NCBI RefSeq assembly: GCF_900187105.1
Contig: NZ_LT906482.1
Coordinates: 1,984,001-2,048,000 of the forward strand
DNA length: 64,000 nt
Source of the DNA: Eikenella corrodens
Lineage (GTDB): Bacteria > Pseudomonadota > Gammaproteobacteria > Burkholderiales > Neisseriaceae
Direction: 5' to 3'
The notes beneath the pieces are model-generated. The model did no database searches, was not told the origin of the DNA, and was given only the letters and a program-made list of their open reading frames with translations. Shown piece by piece: positions 48,801 through 57,355 of this stretch (the first letter of the stretch is position 1; every line of letters starts with the position of its first letter). Position numbers and translations under genes: made by a program.

Positions 48801-49608
48801 GAAAAAGATTCTTTTAGTTACCGGCCTGGCAGTGATGCTGTCGGCCTGCTCCAGCACTTCAACCACCGCTGTGAGCCAAGATGCCCAGATTACGCAGGAT
48901 TGGTCGGTAGATAAGCTGTATGCCGAAGCGCACGATGAAATGGAGAGCCGCAATTATAGCCGTTCGGTGCGTTTATATGAAATTTTGCGGGCGCGTTTCC
49001 CCAACACCCGCCAAGCGGTGCAATCGCGGCTGGATACGGCTTATGTGTATTACAAAGACGAACAGCAGCCGCAGGCCTTGGCGCATGTGGAGCAGTTTTT
49101 GAAGCTGTATCCCAACCATCCGAACACCGATTACGCGCTGTATCTGAAGGGCTTGATTGTGCTCAATCAAGACAAATCCATCTTCAACAAGCTGGCCTCG
49201 CAGGATTGGTCCGACCGCGACCCGAAAGCAAACCGCGAAGCCTATCAGGTGTTTAACGAGCTCATCACCCGCTTCCCCGATAGCAAATACGCCAACGACG
49301 CGCGCGAAAAAATGGCGCGCCTGGTGGATGCCTTGGGCGGCAACGAAATGGCCATCGCCCGCTACTACATGCAGCGCGGCGCGTACTTGGCCGCCGCCAA
49401 CCGTGCACAGGGGATTGTGAGCCGCTATCAGAATACGCGCTATGTGGAAGAGGCGCTGGCGATTATGATGACCGCCTATGCCCGTTTGGAAAAACCGGAG
49501 TTGAGCAGCGACACCCGCCGCGTGCTAGCACAAAACTTCCCGCAGAGTCCCTATTTGCAGAAAGAATGGCAGCCGGACGATATTCCGTGGTGGCGCTATT
49601 GGAAGTAG
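48799..49608 (+). CDS. bamD: Outer membrane protein assembly factor BamD (ComL)
   Basis: 269 residues. Lipoprotein signal MKKILLVTGLAVMLSAC with Cys17. TPR repeats follow (YAEAHDEMESRNYSRSVRLY onward). Essential lipoprotein of the BAM complex. AGGAAG lies eleven bases before ATG 48799; an ATG at 48790 is too close to it. Divergent from rluD, as in E. coli. Confidence 0.95.
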   Translation: MKKILLVTGLAVMLSACSSTSTTAVSQDAQITQDWSVDKLYAEAHDEMESRNYSRSVRLYEILRARFPNTRQAVQSRLDTAYVYYKDEQQPQALAHVEQFLKLYPNHPNTDYALYLKGLIVLNQDKSIFNKLASQDWSDRDPKANREAYQVFNELITRFPDSKYANDAREKMARLVDALGGNEMAIARYYMQRGAYLAAANRAQGIVSRYQNTRYVEEALAIMMTAYARLEKPELSSDTRRVLAQNFPQSPYLQKEWQPDDIPWWRYWK

Positions 49609-49620
49609 TATAGATTTTGG

Positions 49621-49652
49621 AGGCTACCTGAAAGCGGTTTTTCAGGTAGCCT
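49621..49652 (+). terminator. Facing DUS pair, terminator of bamD
   Basis: AGGCTACCTGAAA and TTTCAGGTAGCCT with a short loop, 12 bases after the bamD stop. Confidence 0.65.
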
Positions 49653-49693
49653 TTATCAGCTAGAACGTCTTACTTCAAAATAAGGATATAAAC

Positions 49694-50125
49694 ATGAAAA
49701 AATTATCCCCCATTTTCGCCGCCTGCCTGCTGGGCTTCTGCGCCGTAGCCAGCGCCACCACCTACGAATGCACTGACCGCCAAGGCCGCCGCACCTACAC
49801 CGCCAGCCCCGGCCCCAACTGCCGCGCCGTCAATCTCGGCCGTATGACCACCTATCCCGCTCCCGTGAGCACCGCGCCCAGCTATCCGAGCTACAGCAGC
49901 CCCGCTACCACTGAGCCTGCCGCCCCCGCTGCCCAACCTGCCGTTAGCGAAAGCCAGCGCCAAGCTGCCAACGAACGCCTGCGCCAAGCCCAGCAGAATC
50001 TGGAAGAAGGCCGTAAAGTGCGCTACGGCAACGAGCGCAACTACGCCCGCTATCTGGAACGCATCGGCAAGCTGGAAGAGGAAGTGAACAAAGCCCAGCA
50101 GGAAGTGAACAACCTGAATAAATAA
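49694..50125 (+). CDS. Small secreted protein, paralogue of the protein at 2134-2643
   Basis: 143 residues. Signal peptide (about 1-21, ending SASA), then YECTDRQGRRTYTASPGPNC, a Ser/Pro/Ala linker, and a charged coiled-coil C-terminus (about 85-143). The DUF4124-like first half and the layout match the protein at 2134-2643. Two Cys in the first half could form a disulfide. Function unknown. Confidence 0.75.
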   Translation: MKKLSPIFAACLLGFCAVASATTYECTDRQGRRTYTASPGPNCRAVNLGRMTTYPAPVSTAPSYPSYSSPATTEPAAPAAQPAVSESQRQAANERLRQAQQNLEEGRKVRYGNERNYARYLERIGKLEEEVNKAQQEVNNLNK

Positions 50126-50157
50126 ATCCGGTTGTGCTTGAATTTCTTGCAGTAATG

Positions 50158-50196
50158 TTTTCAGATAGCCTTGGGTGTGATGCAGGCTACCTGAAA
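50158..50196 (+). terminator. Facing DUS-like pair after the secreted protein
   Basis: TTTCAGATAGCCT (one change) faces AGGCTACCTGAAA with a 12-base loop, about 30 bases after the stop. A further DUS follows at 50260, ending two bases before the DnaJ-domain start. Confidence 0.5.
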
Positions 50197-50275
50197 AACG
50201 AATCAACCAAATGTTGCCCGTTTAACATCCCAACCGATTTAACTCCGTTACAGCTTACGCTTTCAGGTAGCCTTT

Positions 50276-51118
50276 ATGCCCGCCATCCCCACGCACTACC
50301 GCAACCTGCGCGTGTCTGAAACTGCTTCGGATAAGGAGATACGCGAGGCCTACCGCCGCCTGTCGAAACGCTATCATCCCGATTTTAATCCCGACAACCC
50401 CGAAGCCCTGCGCATCATGCAGATGGTAAACAAGGCCTATGCCGTGTTGTCCGACCCCGACCAGCGCAAACGGCACGATGCCTGGATTGCCGCCCAACGC
50501 CAGGCCAAAGCCACCAATCCCTTGCTGCAACAAGCCGCCGCGCGGCAGCAGGCCAAGCTGACGCCTTGGTTGCAGAAGCTGAAAGCGCAGTGGCAGCGGC
50601 TGCGTGCCAACAAAGCATTTTGGCTGGTGTTCGGCACTGGCTTGTTGCTCGGGTTGCTGGTGTTGCAGCTTTGGTGGTGGCTGGATAAAACTCCGTCGGA
50701 GCCTAAAGATACGCCTTCTGCCGTAAGCCAGCTGGCCGCCCAAGGCAGCGCCTACCAACGCCCGGCCAAAGCCCCCAACGGCAAAATCTGGCCGTATTTT
50801 TCCGACTATATCGCCGGCTACCCCGTGGCCGCGCAAAACGGCATGTCCATCGCCAGCATCGCCAATCACGGCGCCGACCGCATGGTGGAGCTGCAAATGC
50901 AGCAAGACGGCAGCTGGCAAAACATCCGCACTTTCTACATGCCCGAGAAGGGGTTCTTTACCCTCTACGAGCTCGGCGCCGGCCAATACCGCCTGCTCTA
51001 TCTCGATTTAGACAGCGGTCGCCACACCCAAACCGATGTTTGGCAAATAGAAAAACAAAATGATGCGCCGGTGTACCCCGATGCCAGCATCACCCTCCCG
51101 CCCACACAGCAAGGATAA
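50276..51118 (+). CDS. Membrane-anchored J-domain protein
   Basis: 280 residues. N-terminal J-domain (about 6-70) with the HPD tripeptide at 34-36, able in principle to stimulate DnaK. Then a basic linker, one membrane helix (about 118-138), and a C-terminal domain (about 165-280) without recognised family. No Gly/Phe or zinc-finger region, so it is not DnaJ itself. The ATG is two bases after a DUS, so the ribosome-binding site would overlap TTTCAGGTAGCCT and looks weak. Confidence 0.85.
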   Translation: MPAIPTHYRNLRVSETASDKEIREAYRRLSKRYHPDFNPDNPEALRIMQMVNKAYAVLSDPDQRKRHDAWIAAQRQAKATNPLLQQAAARQQAKLTPWLQKLKAQWQRLRANKAFWLVFGTGLLLGLLVLQLWWWLDKTPSEPKDTPSAVSQLAAQGSAYQRPAKAPNGKIWPYFSDYIAGYPVAAQNGMSIASIANHGADRMVELQMQQDGSWQNIRTFYMPEKGFFTLYELGAGQYRLLYLDLDSGRHTQTDVWQIEKQNDAPVYPDASITLPPTQQG

Positions 51119-51120
51119 TC

Positions 51121-51897
51121 ATGAGTGCCTCTCCCGCCGCCAAATATACAGAAGAAACCGTACTTTGGGTAAAACGCCACACGCCCAAACTGATGAGTTT
51201 CGCCATCAGCCGCCCCGAAGAATACCGCTTTGCCGCCGGCCAGTTTTCCCGCCTCGGCTTTCCCGAAGGCAGCGGCTTCATCTGGCGCGCCTATTCCGTG
51301 GTTTCCGCCGAATACGACGACACCCTCGAATACTTCGCCGTGCTCATCGAAGACGGCCCCATGTCGGCCCGATTCGAACAGATGGAAGCCGGCAATACCA
51401 TCCTGCTCGATAAAACAGCCACCGGCTTCCTGTTGCCCGAACGCTTCCCCGATGGCAGCGACCTTATCATGCTCAGCACCGGCTCCGGCATCGCCCCCTT
51501 TCTCTCCATCTTGCAGCAGCCGCAAATTTGGCAGCGCTTCGACCATCTCGCCCTGGCGCATTCCGTTTCCTACGCCAACGAAGCCGTGTTCAACCAGCGC
51601 ATCCGCGACTTGGCCGAACACCCTCTGGTGGGCGAGTATTACGACAAACTGCGCTTCGTTTCCGTACTCACCCGCGAGCAGCAGTCCGGCAGCCTCAATC
51701 AGCGCATGCCGCAACTGTTGGAAAATGGCAGCCTCAGCCAGGCCTTCGGCTTGCCGTTCACCACCGAACGCAGCCGCTTCATGCTGTGCGGCAACCCGGC
51801 TATGGTGAAAGACACCTTCCAAGCCCTGCTTAAGCTCGGCTTTGCCATGCATCGCAACCGTATCCCCGGCCACATCATGATGGAAAATGGTTTTTAA
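51121..51897 (+). CDS. Ferredoxin--NADP reductase (Fpr type), copy 2
   Basis: 258 residues, the same length as the copy at 29339 and alignable throughout: WRAYSVVSAEYDD, MLSTGSGIAPFLSILQQP, FMLCGNPAMVKDTF. The two sequences differ at many positions, so this is an old duplication or separate acquisition, not a recent copy. It starts two bases after the J-domain gene stop and is probably cotranscribed. Confidence 0.88.
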   Translation: MSASPAAKYTEETVLWVKRHTPKLMSFAISRPEEYRFAAGQFSRLGFPEGSGFIWRAYSVVSAEYDDTLEYFAVLIEDGPMSARFEQMEAGNTILLDKTATGFLLPERFPDGSDLIMLSTGSGIAPFLSILQQPQIWQRFDHLALAHSVSYANEAVFNQRIRDLAEHPLVGEYYDKLRFVSVLTREQQSGSLNQRMPQLLENGSLSQAFGLPFTTERSRFMLCGNPAMVKDTFQALLKLGFAMHRNRIPGHIMMENGF

Positions 51898-51930
51898 TGC
51901 TTAAAGGTGCAACGCATAGAGCCAATAGCA

Positions 51931-51965
51931 TTTTCAGGTAGCCCCTAGCAACAGGCTACCTGAAA
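51931..51965 (+). terminator. Facing DUS pair after the ferredoxin--NADP reductase copy 2
   Basis: TTTTCAGGTAGCC and GGCTACCTGAAA flank a short loop, about 33 bases after the stop. Confidence 0.55.
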
Positions 51966-52060
51966 CCAAATTCTTAGCCCGCAAGATAAGGGTAGGCTAA
52001 AATTCATCAGGACTAGAGAAATGCCGATAGAGCACAGGCTCGCAGCAAGCAGCCATCAAT

Positions 52061-52100
52061 TTTCAGGTAGCCTGAGCAATCCATCCGAGGCTACCTGAAC
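52061..52100. repeat. Facing DUS pair in the aroG leader
   Basis: TTTCAGGTAGCCT (52061-52073) faces AGGCTACCTGAAC (52088-52100), about 70 bases before the aroG start. A hairpin here would form in the leader if transcription begins upstream. Confidence 0.7.
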
Positions 52101-52171
52101 ATTAAGCCCTTGCCAGCCGCCGCCGCCCAGTCCACAATAAGCCCCTTCCTCACGAACAGCAAAACACAGCC

Positions 52172-53224
52172 ATGAGCCAATCCCAAGCCTTCAGCCGCAC
52201 CGACGACGTACGTATCCGCAGCATCAGCGAGCTGCTGCCCCCCATCGCCCACCTCTACGAACTGCCCATCAGCGAAGCCGCTGCCGATTTGGTAGAAAAT
52301 ACCCGCCATCAAATTGCTGATTTGGTGCACGGCCGCGACAAGCGCCTGCTCACCATCATCGGCCCTTGTTCCATCCACGACCCCAAAGCCGCCCTCGAAT
52401 ACGCCCAGCGCCTGCTGCCCCTGCGCAAAAAATACGAAAAAGAGCTACTGATCGTGATGCGTGTTTATTTTGAAAAACCGCGCACCACCGTGGGCTGGAA
52501 AGGGCTCATCAACGACCCCCACCTCAACGGCACCTTCGATATCAACTTCGGCCTGCGCCAAGCCCGCCGCCTGCTGTTGGATTTAAACAACCTCGGCGTG
52601 CCCGCTTCCACCGAATTTCTCGACATGATCACCCCGCAGTATTACGCCGACCTCATTTCCTGGGGCGCCATCGGTGCGCGTACTACCGAAAGCCAGGTGC
52701 ACCGCGAGCTTGCCAGCGGCCTCTCCTGCCCGGTCGGCTTCAAAAACGGCACCGACGGTAACCTCAAAATCGCCATCGATGCCATTGGAGCCGCCTCCCA
52801 CCCGCACCACTTTCTCTCCGTAACCAAAGCCGGCCATTCCGCCATTGTCCACACCGCCGGCAATCCCGACTGCCACGCCATCCTGCGCGGCGGCAAAGAG
52901 CCGAACTACAGCGCGGAACATGTTAAAGCTGCTGCCGAACAGTTGGACAAAGCCGGTGTAACGCCTAGATTAATGGTGGATTTCAGCCACGCCAACAGCC
53001 GCAAAGACTACACCCGCCAAATGGAAGTGGCGCGCGATGTGGCCGCGCAGCTGCAAAACGGCGAACAAAACATCATGGGCATCATGGTGGAAAGCCATTT
53101 GGTGGAAGGCCGCCAAGACAAGCCGGAAACCTACGGCCAAAGTATCACTGATGCCTGCATCGGCTGGAACACCACCGAAGAGCTGCTTGCCTTGATGGCG
53201 GAAGCCAATCGCGGCAGGGTATGA
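52172..53224 (+). CDS. aroG: 3-deoxy-7-phosphoheptulonate synthase (AroG type)
   Basis: 350 residues, class I DAHP synthase. Near-complete agreement with AroG-type blocks: IIGPCSIHDPKAALEYAQRL, EFLDMITPQYYADLISWGAI, ARTTESQVHRELASGLSCP, FLSVTKAGHSAIV, LRGGKEPNYS. First step of the shikimate pathway. By similarity to E. coli AroG and neisserial enzymes it is probably Phe-sensitive, which the sequence alone does not prove. Confidence 0.96.
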   Translation: MSQSQAFSRTDDVRIRSISELLPPIAHLYELPISEAAADLVENTRHQIADLVHGRDKRLLTIIGPCSIHDPKAALEYAQRLLPLRKKYEKELLIVMRVYFEKPRTTVGWKGLINDPHLNGTFDINFGLRQARRLLLDLNNLGVPASTEFLDMITPQYYADLISWGAIGARTTESQVHRELASGLSCPVGFKNGTDGNLKIAIDAIGAASHPHHFLSVTKAGHSAIVHTAGNPDCHAILRGGKEPNYSAEHVKAAAEQLDKAGVTPRLMVDFSHANSRKDYTRQMEVARDVAAQLQNGEQNIMGIMVESHLVEGRQDKPETYGQSITDACIGWNTTEELLALMAEANRGRV

Positions 53225-53273
53225 ACAAAGCGGCTTGTGCCACTTTTTTGCACAGTGCAGGGTCTTCGATACA

Positions 53274-53310
53274 TTTCAGGTAGCCTGATGCAACAAAAGG
53301 CTACCTGAAA
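53274..53310 (+). terminator. Facing DUS pair, terminator of aroG
   Basis: TTTCAGGTAGCCT (53274-53286) faces AGGCTACCTGAAA (53298-53310) with an 11-base loop, 50 bases after the aroG stop. Confidence 0.6.
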
Positions 53311-53321
53311 AGCGGTAAATA

Positions 53322-53349
53322 TTTACAAACCACACCAAACTGTTAAAAT
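53322..53349 (+). promoter_or_regulatory. Candidate sigma-70 promoter for the RDD pair
   Basis: TTTACA (53322-53327), 16 bases, TAAAAT (53344-53349). It lies directly after the aroG terminator and about 78 bases before the RDD start, so the position fits. Confidence 0.5.
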
Positions 53350-53426
53350 CTGCAACTTTCCAACAACGTCTATATTAACAACAGGGTAGGCACAAATGTT
53401 TGCAGCCGCCCGAGGGAGATACACTC

Positions 53427-53984
53427 ATGCAAGATTTCCGCGAAAACCCAAACGAAAATTTCCGCCAAGCCTATGCCTCCACCGCATTGGAAAACGATTT
53501 ATTCGATGACAATGAAATGGAAGTAGAGCTGGCCAGCCCGTGGCAGCGGATGGGCGCCAGAATTATGGACGGCCTCCCCTTTGCCGGTATCGGTATTTTG
53601 GCAGCCATTTTAGTAGGCTTCATGGGCGGAAGTGGTGGTAAGGCAGCGATGGTTGTATTTACTATTGCCCTTGTGGCAGCTATCGGCTTGCTGATTTACA
53701 ACTTAGTTATCATGGTGCGCGATGGCCAAAGTATCGGCAAAAAAATCGTAGGTATCCGCGTGATTACTGAGGATGGCGACAATCCTGGTTTCGTTAAATA
53801 TGTGCTTGTACGTGAATTTGGCTATAACTTTATTTTCACCCTGATTAGCGTATTCAGCGAAGACTTGGGTAACCTGCTAGCCATCGTTGCTGGTATCGCC
53901 TGTGTCGTGATGCTGTTTTTAGAAGACCGCAACCGCCAAACTTTGCAGGATTTGCTGGCGAAGACATTGGTCATCAAAAACTAA
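53427..53984 (+). CDS. RDD family membrane protein, tandem copy A
   Basis: 185 residues from ATG 53427. RDD domain with MGARIMDGLPFAGIGILAAI, a second hydrophobic segment and GQSIGKKIVGIRVITEDGDN. Shares PNENFRQAY and EVELASPWQR with the next protein. Function unknown. An earlier TTG at 53400 is not preferred. Confidence 0.8.
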   Translation: MQDFRENPNENFRQAYASTALENDLFDDNEMEVELASPWQRMGARIMDGLPFAGIGILAAILVGFMGGSGGKAAMVVFTIALVAAIGLLIYNLVIMVRDGQSIGKKIVGIRVITEDGDNPGFVKYVLVREFGYNFIFTLISVFSEDLGNLLAIVAGIACVVMLFLEDRNRQTLQDLLAKTLVIKN

Positions 53985-54004
53985 GTCGTCCGTTATTCAT
54001 GCGT

Positions 54005-54044
54005 AAGGCTACCTGAAATCATTTTTCCGTTTTCAGGTAGCCTT
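54005..54044 (+). terminator. Facing DUS pair between the tandem RDD genes
   Basis: AAGGCTACCTGAAA and TTTCAGGTAGCCTT with a 12-base loop. It separates two paralogues, so the second may be transcribed less or independently. Confidence 0.5.
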
Positions 54045-54073
54045 ATTTATCTGGCCTAATTTGAGGACAAACC

Positions 54074-54625
54074 ATGCAAAATTTCCGCCAAGCCTATCGC
54101 CCTCCTGAATCAGCAGCCGAGCCGCAGGCAGCGGAGCGGATGAAGGAGGTGGAGTTGGCTAAGCCGTGGCAACGCTTGCTGGCCGGTGCTATCGACCGCA
54201 TTCTGCCTATTATGCTGTTGGTTATGTTTTTATTAAGGATTGAGTACACTAGGGCCTATGTGCAAGCCGAAATGCCTTGGTTGCTGCTGCTTTTGCCGGT
54301 GGGGCTGGTGGCTGGGTTGCTGCTGGGGGTGGCGCAGGTGTTTATGATGAGTCGCAGCGGACAAAGCATTGGCCAAAAGATTTTGCGTATCCGTGTGATT
54401 ACGGACACCGGCGCGAATCCGGGCTTCGCCAAATATGTGCTGGCACGCGAAGGGTTTTTCTTTGTGGTGCTGCTTGCGCTGTGCGGGCTGCTCAGCGGCC
54501 TGGGTTTGGGCCGTATTGTTTATTGCGCGGTGCAATTGCTGTATTTGGTTATGCTGTGCCGCAAGCGCGGCAATTATCAAACGCCGCAGGATTTGATGTT
54601 GCAAACTTTGGTGGTGAAGGTGTGA
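54074..54625 (+). CDS. RDD family membrane protein, tandem copy B
   Basis: 183 residues: MQNFRQAYRPPESAAEPQAA, KEVELAKPWQRLLAGAIDRI, then GQSIGQKILRIRVITDTGAN. It aligns with copy A along its whole length, ending QDLMLQTLVVKV against QDLLAKTLVIKN. A tandem duplication is the simplest explanation. Role unknown. Confidence 0.8.
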   Translation: MQNFRQAYRPPESAAEPQAAERMKEVELAKPWQRLLAGAIDRILPIMLLVMFLLRIEYTRAYVQAEMPWLLLLLPVGLVAGLLLGVAQVFMMSRSGQSIGQKILRIRVITDTGANPGFAKYVLAREGFFFVVLLALCGLLSGLGLGRIVYCAVQLLYLVMLCRKRGNYQTPQDLMLQTLVVKV

Positions 54626-54628
54626 GCG

Positions 54629-54683
54629 CCGCCATAATGAAAAGGCTACCTGAATGTTTCAGGTAGCCTTTTCATTATGGCGG
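54629..54683. terminator. 26-bp perfect hairpin built on a facing DUS pair
   Basis: The arms 54629-54654 and 54658-54683 pair at every base with a three-base loop. The outer 14 bp (CCGCCATAATGAAA and complement) are not DUS sequence. It lies between convergent genes, after RDD copy B and before the stop of the ABC permease, and should act in both directions. Confidence 0.85.
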
Positions 54684-54712
54684 GCGAATATGCAACTTGT
54701 TGCTGCCAGGTT

Positions 54713-55567
54713 TCAGCTAGCCGCTGCCGCCTTTTCTTGGCTAAACGCCTGCCGCAGTTTGTTCCAGATGAGGGCGAGCAGGAAAAGAATGGCCTGCAAA
54801 ATTACGATGCTGGGGCCGGTGGCGGAGTTGAGGTGGTAGCTGAGCAGGGTGCCGGTAAGGCTGGTGAATACGGAAGCCGCCACCACGATGATCATCATGC
54901 GTTCAAAGCGCTTGGTAAGCAGGAAGGCGGTGATGCCGGGGGAAATGAGCATGGCCACCACCAGCACCACGCCGGCCACCTGCATGGCGGTGATGATGGT
55001 CAGCGCGAGCAGGGTGAGTAGGCTGTAGTGTAAGAGCTGAGGGGAGAGGCCGGCGATGCGCGCTTGGGCGGGGTCGAAGCAGTAGAGCATGAAGTCGCGC
55101 CGTTTGAGCAGCACGGCTAAGGCCACGGCAGCACAGATGGCGAAGGTTTGCAGCAGCTCTTCCCGGCTCACGCCCAGCACGTTACCGAACAGGATGTGAG
55201 TGAGGTGTTGGTCGGTTTCCACTTTGGTAAATAACACTAGGCCGAGCGCAAACATACCGGAGAACACAATGCCCATCACGGTGTCTTCTTTGAGGCGGCT
55301 GTTGTTTTTCAGGTAGCCTACGCCCACGGAACAGAGCAGGCCGGAGGCGAATGCACCGATTTGCAGCGGAATGCCGAACACGAAGGCCAGCACAATACCG
55401 GGCAGCACCGCGTGCGACACTGCGTCGCCCATCAGCGACCAGCCTTTGAGCACCAGATAGCAGGAAAGCAGCCCGCAGGTAATGGATACAATCAGCGCGG
55501 TGAGCAGGGCATTCTGCATGAAAGGGAAGGCGAGCGGCTCGGCAAACCAGTTGATCAGCTCAGACAT
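54713..55567 (-). CDS. sitD: Mn/Fe ABC transporter permease (SitD-like)
   Basis: 284 residues from ATG 55567, with about eight hydrophobic helices. Family blocks: LVLKGWSLMGDAVSHAVLPG and AMQVAGVVLVVAMLISPG, of the manganese/zinc/iron ABC-3 permeases. It overlaps the upstream permease gene by eight bases. A DUS in frame near 55307 encodes GYLKNN. A start at 55684 is rejected because it lies inside the preceding gene. Confidence 0.88.
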   Translation of the reverse strand: MSELINWFAEPLAFPFMQNALLTALIVSITCGLLSCYLVLKGWSLMGDAVSHAVLPGIVLAFVFGIPLQIGAFASGLLCSVGVGYLKNNSRLKEDTVMGIVFSGMFALGLVLFTKVETDQHLTHILFGNVLGVSREELLQTFAICAAVALAVLLKRRDFMLYCFDPAQARIAGLSPQLLHYSLLTLLALTIITAMQVAGVVLVVAMLISPGITAFLLTKRFERMMIIVVAASVFTSLTGTLLSYHLNSATGPSIVILQAILFLLALIWNKLRQAFSQEKAAAAS

Positions 55568-56435
55568 GGCCGGGCTCCGTTTCTTCCGCCGCCTGCGGTG
55601 CGGCACCGAATTTTTGCCGCAACAGGCCATATTTGGGCGCAAACACGAAGGCGAGCAGGAACAGCAGGCTTTGTAGGCTAACAATCACGCCGCCAGTGGC
55701 GCCGTCGAGGAAAAAGCTGATGTAGGCGCCCAGAGCACAGGTAATGATACCGAGCGCCACGGCAATCAGCACCAGCTTGCCGAAGCGGTCGGTGAGCAGA
55801 TAGGCGGTGGCGCCGGGAGTAACCACCATGGCGATCACCAAAATCGCGCCCACGGTTTGCAGCGCGGCCACCACGCAGGCGCTGAGCAGGCAGAAAAACA
55901 AAATTTTATAGCGCAACGGCGAGAGGCCGACGGCCACGGCCTGGGTTTCGTCAAAAAACACCAAGAGCAGGTTTTTCCAAGTGAGCAGCATAAACAGCAG
56001 GCACACGCCGATGATGATGGCTACCTGAAAAATATCTTCGTCGGCAATGCCTAAAATATTGCCCAACACGATTTCCTGCACGTTGACCGCAGTCGGGTTC
56101 ACCGACACGATAAACAGGCCGATGGCAAAGAAGGTGGTGAAGATAAAGCCGATTACCGCATCTTCTTTCAGCTGCGTGATGGCGCGTATCCATAAAATCG
56201 ACAGTGCCGCCAAAATGCCGGATACAAACGCACCGGCGGAATAGGGCAGGCCGAGCGCATAGGTAACCGCCACGCCGGGTACCACCGAGTGCGACAGCGC
56301 GTCGCCAATCAGCGACCAGCCTTTGAGCATTAAATAAGACGACAAAAATGCACACATGCCGCCCACCGCCGCACTCAGCACGATGGCCTTCACCATGTAT
56401 TCATAGGCAAACGGCTCCAGCAGCATGTCTAACAT
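55560..56435 (-). CDS. sitC: Mn/Fe ABC transporter permease (SitC-like)
   Basis: 291 residues, ABC-3 family: [20 protein letters not shown] and [20 protein letters not shown]. Paralogous to the second permease; two different permeases are typical of SitABCD/YfeABCD importers. Overlaps the ATPase gene by seven bases. One DUS in frame near 56020 encodes FQVA. Confidence 0.9.
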   Translation of the reverse strand: MLDMLLEPFAYEYMVKAIVLSAAVGGMCAFLSSYLMLKGWSLIGDALSHSVVPGVAVTYALGLPYSAGAFVSGILAALSILWIRAITQLKEDAVIGFIFTTFFAIGLFIVSVNPTAVNVQEIVLGNILGIADEDIFQVAIIIGVCLLFMLLTWKNLLLVFFDETQAVAVGLSPLRYKILFFCLLSACVVAALQTVGAILVIAMVVTPGATAYLLTDRFGKLVLIAVALGIITCALGAYISFFLDGATGGVIVSLQSLLFLLAFVFAPKYGLLRQKFGAAPQAAEETEPGHV

Positions 56436-57355
56436 GAGCCATCTCCTTCACTGCCGTTTTCCTGCTTCGCACAGCTGCCTTGGGCATCGCTGCAACAGGG
56501 CACAGCGGGCGGATCGTTTTTGGCTTGGCCGTAGAACACGGCGGGGCGTTCGTCGTCGGTGAGTACGGTGAGCACTCGGCTGTCTTCGTCGTCGTGCAAA
56601 TCGCTGCCAGAGAGGCGGAAATGGCGCAGCACGCCGCCGAAGGCCAATTCGAGGTTGTGTTGGTTAAAAGTGTGTTCGGTGCGGCCGGCGGCCAGCACGG
56701 TACGGTTGATCATCACCACTTGGTCGCAGAAGTCGGGCACCATGCCGAGGTTGTGGGTCGATACCAAAATCAGATGCCCCTGCGCGCGCAGCTGGCCGAG
56801 CAAATCCACAATCGCATCTTCGGTTTTCACATCAACGCCGGTAAACGGCTCATCCAGTAGGATAATCTTGCTCTGCTGCGCCAGTGCGCGCGCCAGGAAT
56901 ACGCGTTTTTTCTGCCCGCCGGATAGCTCGCCGATTTGCCGCTGCGCCAAATGGGCAATGCCTACCCGTTCCATGGCTTCCTGAACTTTGCGTTTGTCTT
57001 CGGCTTTGGGCAGGCGCAGGAAATTCAGGTAGCCGTAGCGCCCCTGCATCACCACGTCGTACACCGACACGGGAAACTGCCAATCCACTTCCTCGCTCTG
57101 CGGCACATAGGCCACCAGGTTGCGCTTGAGCGCCTGCGGCACGGGCAGACCGCACAGGCGGATGCTGCCCGATTTCGGCTTAATCTGCCCCATCAGGCTT
57201 TTAAACAGGGTAGATTTGCCGCTGCCGTTTACGCCCACCAGCGCGCAGGTGGTGCCGCCTTGCAGCGTGAAGCTCACGTCGCGGATGGCCGTGTGGCCGT
57301 TGCTGTAGCGAACCGTTACCGATTCAACGCTGATGGAGGCGGCTTGTTCAGACAT
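56429..57355 (-). CDS. sitB: Mn/Fe ABC transporter ATP-binding protein (SitB-like)
   Basis: 308 residues. Walker [13 protein letters not shown], signature [15 protein letters not shown], Walker [13 protein letters not shown]. After the ATPase core there is an extension of about 50 residues ending in a Cys-containing tail ([16 protein letters not shown]), longer than usual, which might bind metal. The start overlaps the stop of the binding-protein gene by one base. Confidence 0.9.
   Translation of the reverse strand: MSEQAASISVESVTVRYSNGHTAIRDVSFTLQGGTTCALVGVNGSGKSTLFKSLMGQIKPKSGSIRLCGLPVPQALKRNLVAYVPQSEEVDWQFPVSVYDVVMQGRYGYLNFLRLPKAEDKRKVQEAMERVGIAHLAQRQIGELSGGQKKRVFLARALAQQSKIILLDEPFTGVDVKTEDAIVDLLGQLRAQGHLILVSTHNLGMVPDFCDQVVMINRTVLAAGRTEHTFNQHNLELAFGGVLRHFRLSGSDLHDDEDSRVLTVLTDDERPAVFYGQAKNDPPAVPCCSDAQGSCAKQENGSEGDGSC

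Larger units (their letters stand above)
51898..52171. other. Intergenic region upstream of aroG
   Basis: 274 bases with two facing DUS pairs: 51931-51965 (after the reductase) and 52061-52100 (before aroG). No gene. The second pair sits where the aroG promoter or leader should be. Confidence 0.6.
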
